The notes below the pieces were generated by a model. The model had not been told where the DNA came from and did no database searches. It saw nothing but the letters and a program-made list of their open reading frames with translations. A stretch of 64,000 bases of DNA from assembly GCF_000497445.1 (NCBI RefSeq), contig NZ_CM002285.1, positions 7,611,928 through 7,675,927 of the forward strand. Direction: 5' to 3'. The translations under genes were made by a program, and so were the position numbers. This document shows positions 44,211-52,166 of this stretch, piece by piece. Within the stretch, counting starts at the first letter, position 1. Every line of letters starts with the position of its first letter. Origin of the DNA: Streptomyces roseochromogenus subsp. oscitans DS 12.976. Its GTDB lineage: Bacteria; Actinomycetota; Actinomycetes; Streptomycetales; Streptomycetaceae.

Positions 44211-45185
44211 TCACCGGCGGTGGGCGCCGCCCGCCGAGCGCCGCCGTACCGACAGGAACAGCGCCGCCGAACCGAGCGCAAGCGCCGCCGCGCCGCCGAT
44301 CGCGACGTACGAGGTGCCGGTGGAGGTGCCGGTCTCCGCGAGGTTCCTCGCGGCACCGGCCGCCTTCGGCGCGTTGGGCGCGGCGGCGGTGCCGGGCTGC
44401 TGTGCCGGCGTGCTCGTGGCGTCGCCGCCCTGACGGTGATGCGGCATCGTCATCGTCGACTTGTCGGCACCGGCCGCGATCTGCCGGTCGGAGGGCGTGG
44501 AGGCCGTCGGAGCGGGGCTGTTGCCGGGGTTCGCCGCGCCGGCGCCGCCGAAGTCGACGTCCGAGCAGGAGTAGAACGCCTCCGGGCTGTCCGAGCGCTG
44601 CCAGATTGCATACAGCAGCTGCTTGCCGGACCGCTCGGGGAGCGTGCCGGAGAACGTGTAGAGGCCACCCGAGGCGACCGGGTCGGTGGACGTCGCCACC
44701 GGGTGCTCCAGATCCAGCTCGGACCAGGCCAGCGGCCTGGCGGGGTCGTAACCGGGCTTGGTGAGATAGACCTTGAAGGTCCCCTTGTGCTGGGCGGTCA
44801 CCCGGTACTTGAAGGTGTACGACCCGCTGTGCACGCTCGTCACCGGCCAGTCGGCGCGGGCCAGGTCCAGGCCCTTGAACTCCTCGTTGTTCGCGCTGCA
44901 CAGCTTGCCGTCCGGGATCAGCTTCTGGTGCTGTCCGGCGGCATCGCCGATCCGGATGCCGTTCCAGTCGTACAGCGCCTGTGCGCCGCCGGCCGCCACG
45001 GCCGCCTTGCACGCGGCCGACTTCGGGCTCTCCGGCCCCTCCGCGTAGCACTGCGAGACACGGCTGACCGGATCGCCCATCGAACCGTGCGCGGACGCGG
45101 GCGCGGCGGCGAGCACGGTCAGGGCGAGCGGCGGCAGACCGAGTACGGCGACGACAGCGGCCGTGCGGCGGGCGCGAGCGGGCAT
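44211..45185 (-). CDS. lpmP: Lytic polysaccharide monooxygenase (AA10) with sortase anchor
   Basis: 324 aa. Signal peptidase cleavage after ASA exposes His33 (HGSMGDPVSR), the first ligand of the copper histidine brace. The second His is in DLEHPVATSTDP or nearby SVHSGSYTF. Cys pairs and AIWQRSDSPEAFYSCSDVDF complete the AA10 domain. After a Ser/Thr/Pro linker come LAETG (about 282-286), a membrane helix and RRR, a class E sortase signal, so the enzyme is fixed to the wall. As I recall, the S. coelicolor counterpart in this region is LpmP, which acts in deposition of hyphal-tip glucan. GAGGAG precedes ATG 45185. Confidence 0.9.
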   Translation of the reverse strand: MPARARRTAAVVAVLGLPPLALTVLAAAPASAHGSMGDPVSRVSQCYAEGPESPKSAACKAAVAAGGAQALYDWNGIRIGDAAGQHQKLIPDGKLCSANNEEFKGLDLARADWPVTSVHSGSYTFKYRVTAQHKGTFKVYLTKPGYDPARPLAWSELDLEHPVATSTDPVASGGLYTFSGTLPERSGKQLLYAIWQRSDSPEAFYSCSDVDFGGAGAANPGNSPAPTASTPSDRQIAAGADKSTMTMPHHRQGGDATSTPAQQPGTAAAPNAPKAAGAARNLAETGTSTGTSYVAIGGAAALALGSAALFLSVRRRSAGGAHRR

Positions 45186-45350
45186 GCGGAACTCCTCGAA
45201 AGACGGTCCTCGGTGCGGCTGGATCCCGTGGGGTGCTCCGAAGCTAGACCCAAGAAACCGTGAAATCGCCTGCTGGAGGCGGGAGGAGGAGATCCTTATG
45301 GTGCGCTTAAGGGGGTGCTCAGACTGTGCTCAGGTAGATAGCGTGCGGCC

Positions 45351-45809
45351 ATGACCGACAGGAATCCGGAGCGGGTCCGCGTGGCCGTCGCCGGCGATGT
45401 GCCGACCGTCAAGGCGGTGACGGACGCGGCCTATCAGCACTACATCGCGCGCATCGGCGTGGTGCCGCAGCCCATGGTGGCCGACCACGCCGCGGACGTG
45501 GCCGCCGGCCTGGTGTTCGTCACCGGGGAACCGGTCGAAGGGCTGGTCGTGATCGAGGCGTTCGCCGACCACCTCTTCCTGGACAGCATCGCCGTCCACC
45601 CCGACGCCCACGGCACGGGCGTCGGACGGCGCCTGCTGCGCTTCGTCGAGGCACGCGCGCGTGCGCTGGGCCTCGGTGAGATCAGGCTCTACACGAACGC
45701 GCTGATGTGGGAGAACCAGGAGATCTATCCGAAGTACGGATACGAGGTCGTGGAACGCCGCGTCGACGGGCCCTACGACCGCATTCACTACCGGAAGCGG
45801 CTGGACTGA
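45351..45809 (+). CDS. GNAT-family N-acetyltransferase
   Basis: 152 aa. Acetyl-CoA-binding motif A is LDSIAVHPDAHGTGVGRRLL (about 78-97), with YPKYGYEVVERR as motif B. The acceptor is unknown. A direct repeat TGCTCAG (45316-45322, 45328-45334) and a TAGATA at 45335 lie in the upstream region and may belong to the promoter. Confidence 0.88.
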   Translation: MTDRNPERVRVAVAGDVPTVKAVTDAAYQHYIARIGVVPQPMVADHAADVAAGLVFVTGEPVEGLVVIEAFADHLFLDSIAVHPDAHGTGVGRRLLRFVEARARALGLGEIRLYTNALMWENQEIYPKYGYEVVERRVDGPYDRIHYRKRLD

Positions 45810-45823
45810 CGGCCCCGGCGAGG

Positions 45824-45958
45824 TCAGCCGTCGGGCCACCAGGTGCGTGCGATGTCCTTGCGCACCTCGGGACGGACCGTGGGGCGCTCCTCCGCCTCTT
45901 CGCGGACCCGGCGGCTGTCCGTCTTCTTCAGGGGCTTCTGCACGGTGACGCGGCGCAT
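45824..45958 (-). CDS. Small conserved basic protein, 44 aa
   Basis: MRRVTVQKPLKKTDSRRVRE followed by EAEERPTVRPEVRKDIARTW and WPDG. AAGGAGG lies 5 nt before the ATG, the best ribosome-binding site of the region. The highly charged sequence is without membrane segment or signal. It is not recognised as any named family. It sits between a converging acetyltransferase and a divergent methyltransferase gene. The strong SD and biased codon third positions support a real gene. Confidence 0.65.
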   Translation of the reverse strand: MRRVTVQKPLKKTDSRRVREEAEERPTVRPEVRKDIARTWWPDG

Positions 45959-46069
45959 GGCTGCCTCCTTCGGTGCCTACCGTGGTCCGCGTTGTCACGG
46001 AGGTAGACCCTTTCGGCGAGAGTTCCTCATCGGAGCCGGATTGTCAGTGGCGGGTGTCACTCTGTGGGC

Positions 46070-46720
46070 ATGACGAATGTGAAGGGCCGGACGGTTGCGC
46101 CGGTCGCCTGGGATGCCCCTGATGTCGACTGGGACGCGGCGGCCGGCGCCTTCGACGACGAGCCGGACCATGGCCTGCGCGACCCCCAGATCCGCGCCGC
46201 CTGGGCGGCCAGACTCCGCTCCTGGCTGCCCGAGCGCCCCGCCGATGTCCTCGACCTCGGGTGCGGCACCGGCAGCCTGTCGCTCCTCGCGGCCGAACAG
46301 GGACACCGGGTGACCGGCGTCGACTCCTCCCCGGTGATGGCCGAGCGGGCCCGCGCCAAGCTCGCCGGGTACGACGCGGTGGTCCTGTGCGGGGATGCCG
46401 CCGCCCCGCCGGTGGGGGAGCGGCGCTTCGACGTCGTCCTGGTACGGCATGTGCTCTGGACCCTGCCGGGACCGGACAGGGTGCTGCGGCACTGGCGGGA
46501 CCTGCTGCGGCCCGGAGGGCGGCTCGTGCTGGTCGAGGGGGTCTGGGGGACCCTGAACCCCGTCGGCATACCCGCCGAGCGCCTCACCGCCCTGCTCGCG
46601 CCGCTGAGCCCGGAGATACGCGTGGAGCGACTGTCCGGCGACCCGCTGCTGTGGGGGAAGGCGGTGACGGACGAGCGGTACGCCGTGGTGGCCGGCATGG
46701 GGCACCGGTCAGGTCAGTAG
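46070..46720 (+). CDS. SAM-dependent methyltransferase
   Basis: 216 aa, Rossmann-type class I. Motif I is VLDLGCGTGSLSLLA (about 58-72), followed by VTGVDSSPVMAERAR, RFDVVLVRHVLWTLPGP and LLRPGGRLVLVEG. Substrate unknown. Its last 12 bp overlap the DUF402 gene on the other strand. ATG 46070 rather than GTG 46064 is taken as start, but either is possible. Confidence 0.88.
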   Translation: MTNVKGRTVAPVAWDAPDVDWDAAAGAFDDEPDHGLRDPQIRAAWAARLRSWLPERPADVLDLGCGTGSLSLLAAEQGHRVTGVDSSPVMAERARAKLAGYDAVVLCGDAAAPPVGERRFDVVLVRHVLWTLPGPDRVLRHWRDLLRPGGRLVLVEGVWGTLNPVGIPAERLTALLAPLSPEIRVERLSGDPLLWGKAVTDERYAVVAGMGHRSGQ

Positions 46721-47209
46721 CTCCTCGAAGCCGCCCTCGCGGGCCAGCCTCTCCAGTTCGTCCAGGGCGGCCACTGCGGCGGAGGCGGCCTCGGGGTCCG
46801 TCTCCGCCAGCCCGCTCCCGGCGAACTCGTCCTCGTCCAGCCGCCGTACGTCCGTGCCGTCGGCGGAGCGCCACAGGTCCAGGTCCAGGTCTTCCACGAT
46901 CAGCTCGGCGCCGGTGCGCACCGCCGGGCGGGTGATGTCGCAGTACCAGCCCTTCACCGTGCCGTCCGCGGCGCGGACCTCCTTCACCGCGTACCAGCGG
47001 TCCCGCCAGTAGTACTCGGTGAAGACGTCACCCGGCTCGAAGCGGACGAAGCCGAAGTCCCGGGCGCCGGCGCCCGCCCAGGGCGCGCGTACGGCGATGC
47101 GGGTGCCGTCGTCGCCGAGCAGCTCGGCCGGGTAACGGATCTTCGTTCGGCCGGCCTTGACCAGGAGGACCTCCAACTGCTCCTGTTCGTCAGTCGAGTT
47201 CACGGACAT
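46709..47209 (-). CDS. DUF402-domain protein
   Basis: 166 aa. The DUF402 barrel is RFEPGDVFTEYYWRDRWYAV with GTVKGWYCDITRPAVRTGAE and VEDLDLDLWRSADG. Relatives (FomD, Ntdp) are phosphatases acting on nucleotides or nucleotide-linked intermediates with divalent metals. A Glu/Asp-rich C-terminal helix follows. It starts within the last 20 bases of the tandem GNAT gene, so the two are probably co-translated. Confidence 0.8.
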   Translation of the reverse strand: MSVNSTDEQEQLEVLLVKAGRTKIRYPAELLGDDGTRIAVRAPWAGAGARDFGFVRFEPGDVFTEYYWRDRWYAVKEVRAADGTVKGWYCDITRPAVRTGAELIVEDLDLDLWRSADGTDVRRLDEDEFAGSGLAETDPEAASAAVAALDELERLAREGGFEELLT

Positions 47210-48119
47210 GGCGTACCTCCGTCGCGCAGATCTCGTACCCGAGCCACTTGTTGATCGCGATCATCGGGTCGTTCCCGGTGTCGTTGCCGGTGAAGGCCTC
47301 GGTGATACCGGCGGCCCGGGCCCGGTACAGGGAGTGGATCTTGGCGAGCTTGGCCAGGCCGCGCCCGCGATGGGACTGGGCGGTGCCGGTCATCGCGGTG
47401 GCGTACCTGGTGCCGCCGTCGGTGTAGGCCACGCTGAAGGCGACCGGACGGCCCTCGACACACGCGGCCACCGTCAGGTCGCGGTCCAGCAGCGGATGCT
47501 TCCAGTGCTGCTCGATCCAGGCCTCGTAGTCGGTCAACTCGTAGTCGACATCGCCCGGTTCATCCAGCATCGTCTCCGCGTCCAGCTCGAACAGCGGGCG
47601 CGGGTCGTCCGCGAAGTCCGCGGCCGTACGCAGCTCGACGCCCGGCGGGATCTCCGGTTCGGGCGGGAGAGCGGAGCCCACCAGGTCGCGACGCAGGAAG
47701 TGGGCGGAACGGCTGCCCCGATAACCGTGGCGTTCCGCGAAGGCGCGGTTGGCCGGTTCGTCGAGGACCCAGCTGAACACCCTGGTCGCTCCCTGGGCGG
47801 CGAGGTGCTCCTCGGCCGCCCGCAGCAGGAGCCCGCCGGCACCGCGACCGGTCCGGTCCGGCCGGACGTAGACGTTCAGCAGACCCTGGCCCGGCTCGGT
47901 GCTGTCGTGGGCCAGATGGACCTGGGCCGTGCCGATCACCTCGCCGTCCTCCTCCGCGATCAACGGGCGATAGCGCGCCTCGGGAGGCATGTGGAGGGCG
48001 TTGTGGCGGATCGATTCCGAGGTGAACAGGATGTACGGAAGGGCGAGATGGCGGACCCTGGCGAAGCCCTCGGTGTCCGCGGGGACGCCGGGGCGGAGGT
48101 CGCGCACGATCACAGTCAT
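47190..48119 (-). CDS. Double GNAT-domain acetyltransferase
   Basis: 309 aa with two GNAT folds. The N-terminal one has NVYVRPDRTGRGAGGLLLRA (about 87-106). The C-terminal one has TAQSHRGRGLAKLAKIHSLY (about 243-262), lacking some loop residues of the first. Possibly an antibiotic or amine acetyltransferase; substrate not predictable. ATG 48119 is divergent from the GntR gene, 70 bp away, which may regulate it. Confidence 0.82.
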   Translation of the reverse strand: MTVIVRDLRPGVPADTEGFARVRHLALPYILFTSESIRHNALHMPPEARYRPLIAEEDGEVIGTAQVHLAHDSTEPGQGLLNVYVRPDRTGRGAGGLLLRAAEEHLAAQGATRVFSWVLDEPANRAFAERHGYRGSRSAHFLRRDLVGSALPPEPEIPPGVELRTAADFADDPRPLFELDAETMLDEPGDVDYELTDYEAWIEQHWKHPLLDRDLTVAACVEGRPVAFSVAYTDGGTRYATAMTGTAQSHRGRGLAKLAKIHSLYRARAAGITEAFTGNDTGNDPMIAINKWLGYEICATEVRHVRELD

Positions 48120-48189
48120 GGTGATGCACCGTACGGGGATACATGCCGGTGATGCCTCTGATTTTCCGCCCGTGAGGGACAATCGGCCC

Positions 48190-48582
48190 GTGAGCCTGAA
48201 GATCCGCATCGATGACAGCGCGCCCCCGTACGAGCAGGTGCGGGCGCAGATCTCCGCGCAGGCACGGTCAGGGACGCTGCCGGTGGGATACCGGTTGCCG
48301 ACCGTGCGGGGGCTGGCCGAGTCCCTGGGCCTCGCCGTGAACACCGTGGCCAAGGCGTACCGGGCGCTGGAGACCGACGGGGTGATCGAGACGCGGGGGC
48401 GCAACGGAACGTTTGTGGCTGCCGCCGGCTCGGCCGCGGAGCGTGAGGCGTCCTTGGCCGCACAGGCGTACGCCGAGCGGGTCCGGCGGCTCGGGCTTAC
48501 CGAGGACGACGCGTTGGCTGCCGTGCGGGATGCCCTGCGGGCGGCTTACGGGGGGTCTTACGGGGGGTCTTACGGGGGGTAG
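48190..48582 (+). CDS. GntR-family regulator, YtrA subgroup
   Basis: 130 aa. The GntR winged helix is PPYEQVRAQISAQARSGTLP with LPTVRGLAESLGLAVNTVAK and YRALETDGVIETRGRNGTFV. The short C-terminal helical part is that of the YtrA-like subgroup without a large effector domain. It ends in three copies of SYGG encoded by a 12-bp tandem repeat. GTG 48190 gives VSLKIRIDDSAPPYEQV. Transcription is divergent from the double-GNAT/DUF402 pair. Confidence 0.87.
   Translation: MSLKIRIDDSAPPYEQVRAQISAQARSGTLPVGYRLPTVRGLAESLGLAVNTVAKAYRALETDGVIETRGRNGTFVAAAGSAAEREASLAAQAYAERVRRLGLTEDDALAAVRDALRAAYGGSYGGSYGG
48545..48580 (+). repeat. 12-bp perfect tandem repeat x3 at GntR C-terminus
   Basis: CTTACGGGGGGT three times without mismatch, ending one base before the stop codon is completed. 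Each unit contains a run of six G. Confidence 0.9.
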
Positions 48583-48670
48583 GGGTTTCGGGGCTTGGCT
48601 GAGGACGGCTCGGCACCGCCGGATCCCGCCGTCGTGGCTGAGCACCGTTGTGGCGGGGGAAAAGGAGCGG

Positions 48671-48710
48671 CGGAAACGCGAAAACGCGGAAACACGGAAA
48701 CGCGGAATCA
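48671..48710. repeat. 8-bp tandem repeat x5 between GntR and DUF72 genes
   Basis: CGGAAACG, CGAAAACG, CGGAAACA, CGGAAACG, CGGAATCA. A-rich blocks every 8 bp in an otherwise GC-rich region between converging genes. Confidence 0.75.
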
Positions 48711-48713
48711 AGG

Positions 48714-49484
48714 TCAGGAACGTTTCGACAGCTCCGGGAATCGTGTCACCGACAGACCCGCTCGTCCCGCCGCCCTCCCGAACACCACCGCATCCTTCAC
48801 CGCCGCCCCGCCCGGATCGTTGTTGAAGTACGCGTACACGTCTTCCTGGTCGGACCACGTCGTCGCGATGCGGTCCACCCACGTCTCCAGTGAGCGGCGG
48901 CCATAGCGGGGCCAGGGGGTGGCGCGGCCCTCGTGGAAGCGGACGTAGCCCCAGTCGGTGGTGCGCCACAGGGGGGTCGTCGGGTGGGCCTGGACGTCCG
49001 CCCAGCACACGGCCGCGCCCCGGGATTCCAATACGCCCCGCACCTGCGGTGTCCACCAGGAGTCGTGGCGGGGTTCCACGGCGACCCTCGTACCGGGCGG
49101 GAAGCAGGCCAGGCAGGTGTCCAGGAGGGCGGGGTCGGCGCGCAGGGTCGGGGGAAGCTGGAGGAGGACCGGGCCCAGGCGGTCGCCGAGGCCCGCCGCG
49201 TGGGTCATCAGGCGGCCGACCGGTTCGGCGGGGTCCTTCAGGCGCTTGATGTGGGTCAGATAGCGGCTGGCCTTGACCGCGACGACGAAGTCCGCCGGGA
49301 CCCGGTCCCGCCAGGTCTCGAAGTTCTCGCGGGACGGGAGACGGTAGAACGCGTTGTTGATCTCCACCGTTGCGAAGAGCCGGGTGTACTCCTCCAGCCA
49401 CAGCCGCGTCGGGACCCCGGCCGGATAGACGAGGTCCCGCCAGTCCTTGTACTGCCACCCCGAGGTGCCGACGAACAAGGTCAC
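48714..49484 (-). CDS. DUF72-domain protein (YecE-like)
   Basis: 256 aa TIM-barrel-like family. LFVGTSGWQYKDWRDLVYP at the N-terminus, TVEINNAFYRLPSRENFETW, FVVAVKASRYLTHIKRL, RVAVEPRHDSWW and YVRFHEGRAT are diagnostic. Function of the family is unproven. It starts at GTG 49484, immediately downstream of the AAA protein gene on the same strand (15-bp gap), so the two may be co-transcribed. Confidence 0.9.
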   Translation of the reverse strand: MTLFVGTSGWQYKDWRDLVYPAGVPTRLWLEEYTRLFATVEINNAFYRLPSRENFETWRDRVPADFVVAVKASRYLTHIKRLKDPAEPVGRLMTHAAGLGDRLGPVLLQLPPTLRADPALLDTCLACFPPGTRVAVEPRHDSWWTPQVRGVLESRGAAVCWADVQAHPTTPLWRTTDWGYVRFHEGRATPWPRYGRRSLETWVDRIATTWSDQEDVYAYFNNDPGGAAVKDAVVFGRAAGRAGLSVTRFPELSKRS

Positions 49485-49499
49485 AGCACCATCAAAGCA

Positions 49500-50609
49500 C
49501 TACAGATACAGGCCCGCGTCCGTGCCGTCCCGCGCCCCCGGCACCGAGGTCGGCGCCGTGCCACGGCGCAGCGCGTACAGCTCGGCCAGCGTCGCGCCCT
49601 CGCGGCCGATGGCATCCTCCCGGCCGTGGGCCTCGATGCCGAGCCAGTTCACCGCCTCGCGGCGGGTCAGCGGACCCACCTCGATACGGGCCAGGCAGCG
49701 CCCGGGGCGGACCACGGCCGGGTGCAGACGCTCCAGGTCCTCGTTGGTGGTGACGCCGACCAGCACGTTGCGGCCCTGGCCGAGCAGGCCGTCGGTCAGA
49801 TTGAGCAGCCGGGACAGGGCCTGGCCCGCCGTGTGCTTGGCCTCGCCGCGGATCAGCTCGTCGCAGTCCTCCAGGAGCAGCAGCCGCCAGCGGCCCTTTC
49901 CGGCGCTGTCCTCCTCGCCGATCGCGATGTCCATGAGATAGCCGACGTCGGAGAAGAGGCGTTCGGGGTCCAGGACGCAGTCCACCTGGCACCAGTCGCG
50001 CCAGGAACGGGCCAGCGTGCGCAGGGCCGAGGTCTTGCCGGTGCCGGGCGGGCCGTGCAGGAGGAGCAGCCGGCCGGCGATGTCCTCCGGGGTCGTCTTC
50101 ATCAGGCGGTCCATGGCGTCCGCCACCGGTGCCGTGTAGTTGGGCCGGACCTCGTCCCAGGTGCCGGCGGAGATCTGCCGGGTGGTGCGGTGCGGGCCGC
50201 GCCGGGGGGAGACGTACCAGAAGCCCATCGTCACGTTCTCGGGCTGGGGCTCGGGTTCGTCCGCCGCGCCGTCCGTGGCCAGGTCGAGGACCCGCTTGGC
50301 CAGTTCGGCGCTGGTCGCGGTCACCGTGACGTCCGCGCCGCGGTTCCAGCGCGAGACCAGCAGGGTCCAGCCGTCGCCCTCGGCAAGGGTGGCGCTGCGG
50401 TCGTCGTCGCGGGCGGCCCGCAGCACACGGGCGCCGTCGGGCAGCAAGGTGGCGCCGGAGCGGACGCGGTCGATGTTGGCCGCGTGCGAGTACGGCTGCT
50501 CGCCCGTCGCGAAGCGGCCGAGGAACAGCGCGTCGACGACGTCGGACGGCGAGTCGGAGTCGTCGACGTGGAGCCGGATCGGCAGAGCGTCGTGTGGGTT
50601 GGCAGACAT
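49500..50609 (-). CDS. AAA-family ATPase with DUF5925-type N-terminus
   Basis: 369 aa. The N-terminal ~175 residues (LPIRLHVDDSDSPSDVVDAL, FATGEQPYSHAANIDRVR) form an unassigned domain. The AAA core has Walker A LLLLHGPPGTGKTSALRTL (about 180-198), Walker B LLLLEDCDELIRG and an Arg-finger-like VVRPGRCLARIEVG. It resembles BCS1/FtsH-like AAA modules. Role unknown. ATG 50609 is divergent from the glycoside hydrolase gene. Confidence 0.83.
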   Translation of the reverse strand: MSANPHDALPIRLHVDDSDSPSDVVDALFLGRFATGEQPYSHAANIDRVRSGATLLPDGARVLRAARDDDRSATLAEGDGWTLLVSRWNRGADVTVTATSAELAKRVLDLATDGAADEPEPQPENVTMGFWYVSPRRGPHRTTRQISAGTWDEVRPNYTAPVADAMDRLMKTTPEDIAGRLLLLHGPPGTGKTSALRTLARSWRDWCQVDCVLDPERLFSDVGYLMDIAIGEEDSAGKGRWRLLLLEDCDELIRGEAKHTAGQALSRLLNLTDGLLGQGRNVLVGVTTNEDLERLHPAVVRPGRCLARIEVGPLTRREAVNWLGIEAHGREDAIGREGATLAELYALRRGTAPTSVPGARDGTDAGLYL

Positions 50610-50718
50610 GTCGCCATGATCGGGCACGGACCGGCTCCGCGCACGGCAATTCCCCGTTTGTTCCGGGTCTCCCCAAAGCCCGCCGGACGACCTCCCTCCG
50701 CCGATACCGTTGTCCTCG

Positions 50719-52137
50719 ATGGGACGACATGGGTGGGATTCGGATACTCGGCGGTGGCGGCTCACCGCCCTGCTCGGTGTCGGCGCGGCCGCGCTGGCCT
50801 TGGCGGTGACCCTGTTCGGCACGCTGACCGGCGGTCCCAGCACCGCCGGCACCACACGTGACGGCGACACGGTGCACGGCACCCCCGCGAGTCCGAGCGC
50901 GAAACCGGAGCCGTACGTCGGCTGGGGTTTCACCCACACCCAGTACAGCGCCGACGAAGGCGCCGCTGCGGCCACCAAGAGCGTGGAGCGGCTGCTCGGC
51001 CAGAGCGGCGGGCTGCCGCAGAACCAGCACATCATGGGCTGGGGCGCCGACAATCCCGAACCGGTCAAGGGACACTACGACTTCGGCGCCCTCGACCGCC
51101 GCATCGACTTCATGCGCGCCTCCGGGGCCACCCCCGTGATCACCCTGTGCTGCTCCCCGGACTGGATGAAGGGCGGCAGGGCCGGCGTCGACCACACGGA
51201 CTGGAGCCAGTCCGCCCTGGAGAAGGCGCCCACTCCCGACCACTACCAGGACTTCGCCGACCTCGCCGCGACCATCGCCCGCCGCTATCCGGACGTGAAG
51301 CACTTCGTCGTCTGGAACGAGTTCAAGGGCTTCTGGAACGACGCCGGGTCCCGCTGGGACTACGAGGGATACACCAGGCTGTACAACCTCGTGTACACGG
51401 CGCTGAAGAAGGTCGACAAGGACATCATGGTCGGCGGGCCGTATCTGGTGATGGACAGTGTCGACCCGCGTGACCAGAACGCCTCCGGCGCGCTGAAAGG
51501 CCCGTGGGGCGCCATGGACCGGCGGGTGCTCGACGCCTTCTCGTACTGGAACGCGCACAAGGCCGGCGCCGACTTCACCGTCGTCGACGGCTCCAGCTAC
51601 ACCCACGACGACGACCTGCTGCCGAACGAGTTCGCGGCCACCGACAAGCTGACGGCGGTCAGCGAGTGGCTGCGGCGGCAGACCCACGGCCTGCCGCTGT
51701 GGTGGGCCGAGTACTACGTGGAGCCCGGCGACGGCAACGGCGACCGCACCGGCTGGACCGAGCCGCACCGCGTCGCCGTCCAGGCCACCGGCATGATCGC
51801 CATGGTCAAGGGCGGCGCCGACTCCGGCTTCTACTGGAACCCGGAGGACAAGACCGGTTCCGGCTGCGCCGGCTGTCTGTGGACGCCGACCGACGGCTCC
51901 GGCGGGGGCAGAGCCCTGCCCATGTACGACCTGGTGTCCCGGTTCGCCAAGGCGTTCCCGCCCGGAACGGCGTACCAGAACGTGTCCGTCGCGGCCGACG
52001 ACGTGCCGGATGTCCGCGTCCTGGCGAGCGGGAGGACCGTCCTCGTGGTCAACACACAGAACCGGCCGATCAGCGCCCAGGTCGACGGCAAACGGTTCGG
52101 CATGCGGCCGTACGAGGTGAAGTGGCTCGACCGCTGA
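50719..52137 (+). CDS. Secreted or membrane-anchored glycoside hydrolase (GH39-like)
   Basis: 472 aa. A single N-terminal hydrophobic segment (LTALLGVGAAALALAVTLFG) acts as signal or anchor. The TIM-barrel catalytic part has VVWNEFKGFW (acid/base Glu about 201) and LWWAEYYVE (nucleophile Glu about 331), the clan A arrangement of GH39 and relatives. It ends 30 bp from the flippase gene, convergent. In polysaccharide loci such enzymes trim or release the polymer outside the cell. Its substrate is not evident. Confidence 0.82.
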   Translation: MGRHGWDSDTRRWRLTALLGVGAAALALAVTLFGTLTGGPSTAGTTRDGDTVHGTPASPSAKPEPYVGWGFTHTQYSADEGAAAATKSVERLLGQSGGLPQNQHIMGWGADNPEPVKGHYDFGALDRRIDFMRASGATPVITLCCSPDWMKGGRAGVDHTDWSQSALEKAPTPDHYQDFADLAATIARRYPDVKHFVVWNEFKGFWNDAGSRWDYEGYTRLYNLVYTALKKVDKDIMVGGPYLVMDSVDPRDQNASGALKGPWGAMDRRVLDAFSYWNAHKAGADFTVVDGSSYTHDDDLLPNEFAATDKLTAVSEWLRRQTHGLPLWWAEYYVEPGDGNGDRTGWTEPHRVAVQATGMIAMVKGGADSGFYWNPEDKTGSGCAGCLWTPTDGSGGGRALPMYDLVSRFAKAFPPGTAYQNVSVAADDVPDVRVLASGRTVLVVNTQNRPISAQVDGKRFGMRPYEVKWLDR

Positions 52138-52166
52138 GCCACCCCGCACCCGTCACCTCATCGTCA

